DNA of 23,444 nucleotides. It comes from Candidatus Poseidoniaceae archaeon (GTDB taxonomy: Archaea > Thermoplasmatota > Poseidoniia > Poseidoniales > Poseidoniaceae). A program made the translations under genes and the position numbers. Positions 22,321 to 23,444 of the stretch are shown in pieces; the first letter of the stretch is position 1, and the number at the start of each line of letters is the position of its first letter. The stretch lies in NCBI GenBank assembly GCA_022451835.1, contig JAKUNX010000011.1, forward strand, positions 1-23,444, given 5' to 3'. The notes below the pieces were generated by a model that saw nothing but the letters and a program-made list of their open reading frames with translations, was not told where the DNA came from and did no database searches.

Positions 22321-22953
22321 TTAAGCAGAAAAAACCGCTGGATCAGGGCCAGTTGGTAAAGTTGCAATTTCTTCATCGGTCAGGCTTCGTTCGGTTGCAG
22401 CCTCATCAATAATCATCGAATGGCCATGAGGGTCTAATAATTCAATTGTGAATGGTTCTTGTCCTTCACTACCTATATTGGATAATGTATCTATAATCTC
22501 TTCAAGTTGATTAATTTCTTTAATTGTTTGACTTAATTCTGTACTTTCATTTTCAATTAGTTTTGATGAAACATCATTTTGTAAGTCTCTTAAAACCATA
22601 TTTATGACTTCTAAGAATCTGTTAATTACGCCCTCCACATTAGAGACATAGCCGGTTGAATTGCTTCCAGGATTTACTTGTAAGTCTAATTCAGAAATTC
22701 TTATTGTACAAGATGAAGACCGAACTACTCGTGATTTCAATTGATTGGTATTTTCTAACACCAGTGACCAACAACCTGCTTTCTTTCCTTCTGCTGGAAT
22801 GAAATCAGTTTGTTTCCAACCGCATGAATGACACATTACTGTGACTTGAGTATGCTCACCAAAATATGGTATTTCATCAACATGAGCAATCATGTACAAA
22901 CTGCCTTCTGAGCTACAAATTGGACATGGAATGTCGACTGGCGACTCTTGCAT
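22321..22953 (-). CDS. ZPR1-type zinc-finger protein
   Basis: The 210-residue protein is the single-module archaeal ZPR1. Its four-cysteine zinc finger is C10-x2-C13 and C41-x2-C44, with the family-typical IPYFGEHTQVTVMCHSCGW between. The beta-sandwich domain follows: SRVVRSSSCTIRISELDLQV, then YVSNVEGVINRFLEVI and near the end IELLDPHGHSMII, matching the usual DPxGxS region. Eukaryotic ZPR1 binds and helps fold translation factor EF1A; the archaeal role is presumed similar but unproven. The start ATG overlaps the TAA of the upstream SepF-like gene (TAATG), implying coupled translation. Its stop is directly adjacent to that of trpS on the other strand. Confidence 0.88.
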   Translation of the reverse strand: MQESPVDIPCPICSSEGSLYMIAHVDEIPYFGEHTQVTVMCHSCGWKQTDFIPAEGKKAGCWSLVLENTNQLKSRVVRSSSCTIRISELDLQVNPGSNSTGYVSNVEGVINRFLEVINMVLRDLQNDVSSKLIENESTELSQTIKEINQLEEIIDTLSNIGSEGQEPFTIELLDPHGHSMIIDEAATERSLTDEEIATLPTGPDPAVFSA

Positions 22954-23444
22954 TACAATCGTCTCCGACCTAATTCTTCAGCACCTGCTGCAAATGCTTC
23001 CATCTCGACCCCTTTCAGACCACGACATCCAGGAGGTAGTAACATTAGTCTGGTATCTGTTATTTGGATAATTTGACCACCTAAATCACCTTCGATAAAT
23101 GTATGCAGAGCATCTAAAGCAGCACTGAATTCAGTATCCCGTTTTATCAGCCGTCCCATTTCAACAATAGATGCATGCCCGTCTGAAGACCAATCAAGTA
23201 AAGTTGAAGTCCCAGTAATGTCATTCAAAATTGCGCGATGAACAACTAGCCCAGTTTCACTTGAAGTAATTGGTGGTTCGGGATACTTTTTTCCAAGATT
23301 ATGAAAAATCAATTTTGAAGGCACATCATTTTTCTTTTTGGTATTAGACATACTAGGCATTTCAAATGAGTTCAAAGATTTGTTATGGCCTGTAGGTTCA
23401 TTTTTCTGAGTTTGCTTTAGGATTTTGTCTGGCGTTGCTAGGTT
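22953..23444 (-). CDS. SepF-like cell-division protein (5' end possibly beyond the window)
   Basis: The C-terminal 85 residues read like an archaeal SepF domain, the membrane anchor of FtsZ: strand VVHRAILNDITG, then GHASIVEMGRLIKRDTEF, a helix SAALDALHTFIEGDL, then GGQIIQITDTRLMLLPPG, matching the GGDI...(I/L)xxTPxGv end of SepF. The frame carries no stop up to the window edge, so the protein may be longer than the TTG at 23375 implies; ATG codons at 23360 and 23351 are further options. The edge stretch includes DKILKQTQKN, which could belong to an N-terminal amphipathic helix of the type SepF uses to bind membranes. It is coupled by TAATG to zpr1. Assignment is by pattern only. Confidence 0.55.
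   Translation of the reverse strand, partial: NLATPDKILKQTQKNEPTGHNKSLNSFEMPSMSNTKKKNDVPSKLIFHNLGKKYPEPPITSSETGLVVHRAILNDITGTSTLLDWSSDGHASIVEMGRLIKRDTEFSAALDALHTFIEGDLGGQIIQITDTRLMLLPPGCRGLKGVEMEAFAAGAEELGRRRL

Overview
The window looks like a chromosomal segment of an AT-rich, uncultivated planktonic euryarchaeon, most like Marine Group II/III (Poseidoniales and relatives). Archaeal information and purine genes are present: PurP, ribosomal protein eS1, a COG1325 RNA-binding protein, ZPR1, an archaeal-type TrpRS, a DtxR-type regulator, a SepF-like division protein and COG1340-like coiled-coil proteins. They sit beside bacterial-type genes (ThyA, DHFR, a PlsC-type acyltransferase), a mixture reported for MGII/III genomes. 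The lineage is an inference from gene content, since no rRNA is present. I see no tRNA, rRNA, insertion sequence, CRISPR array or stretch over 300 bases without a gene.

Layout. 1-312 (+): 3' end of a membrane protein with a glutamine-rich tail. 340-3332 (-): purP and a coiled-coil gene, then a roadblock/LC7-like gene with a leaderless-type promoter, then a GNAT gene. 3387-6216 (-): a eukaryote-like Cid1/TUTase/Trf4-family nucleotidyltransferase fused to a coiled coil, preceded by a second coiled-coil gene; with the GNAT they form a tightly coupled operon. 6234-13182 (+): a large surface protein with two cytoplasmic zinc ribbons, a DtxR regulator, a membrane protein of unknown function, a coiled-coil gene and an NDP-sugar pyrophosphorylase. 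13217-15001 (-): pdxS, a 7Fe-type ferredoxin and a COG1325 gene. 15149-17379 (+): eS1 with an unusual C-terminal SAP domain and a strong hairpin in its leader, a 5'-methylthiopurine nucleoside phosphorylase and a MazG-like pyrophosphohydrolase. 17381-19507 (-): plsC, thyA and folA, a thymidylate cluster with an acyltransferase. 19619-22320 (+): a secreted and anchored protein of unknown function and trpS. 22321-23444 (-): a zpr1 gene coupled by TAATG to a SepF-like gene whose frame runs off the window.

The most unusual content is the 2898-6216 operon. It has the full signature of a terminal ribonucleotidyltransferase, including a histidine where Cid1 uses one to select UTP, on an archaeal coiled-coil scaffold. 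Its C-terminal tail resembles those of three other coiled-coil proteins here. The eS1-SAP fusion with its structured leader comes second.

Many starts are set by a Shine-Dalgarno of the form GGTGAT, AGGTG or GGAGG, 3 to 8 nt before the start codon. I used this to move several starts inward from the longest frame.
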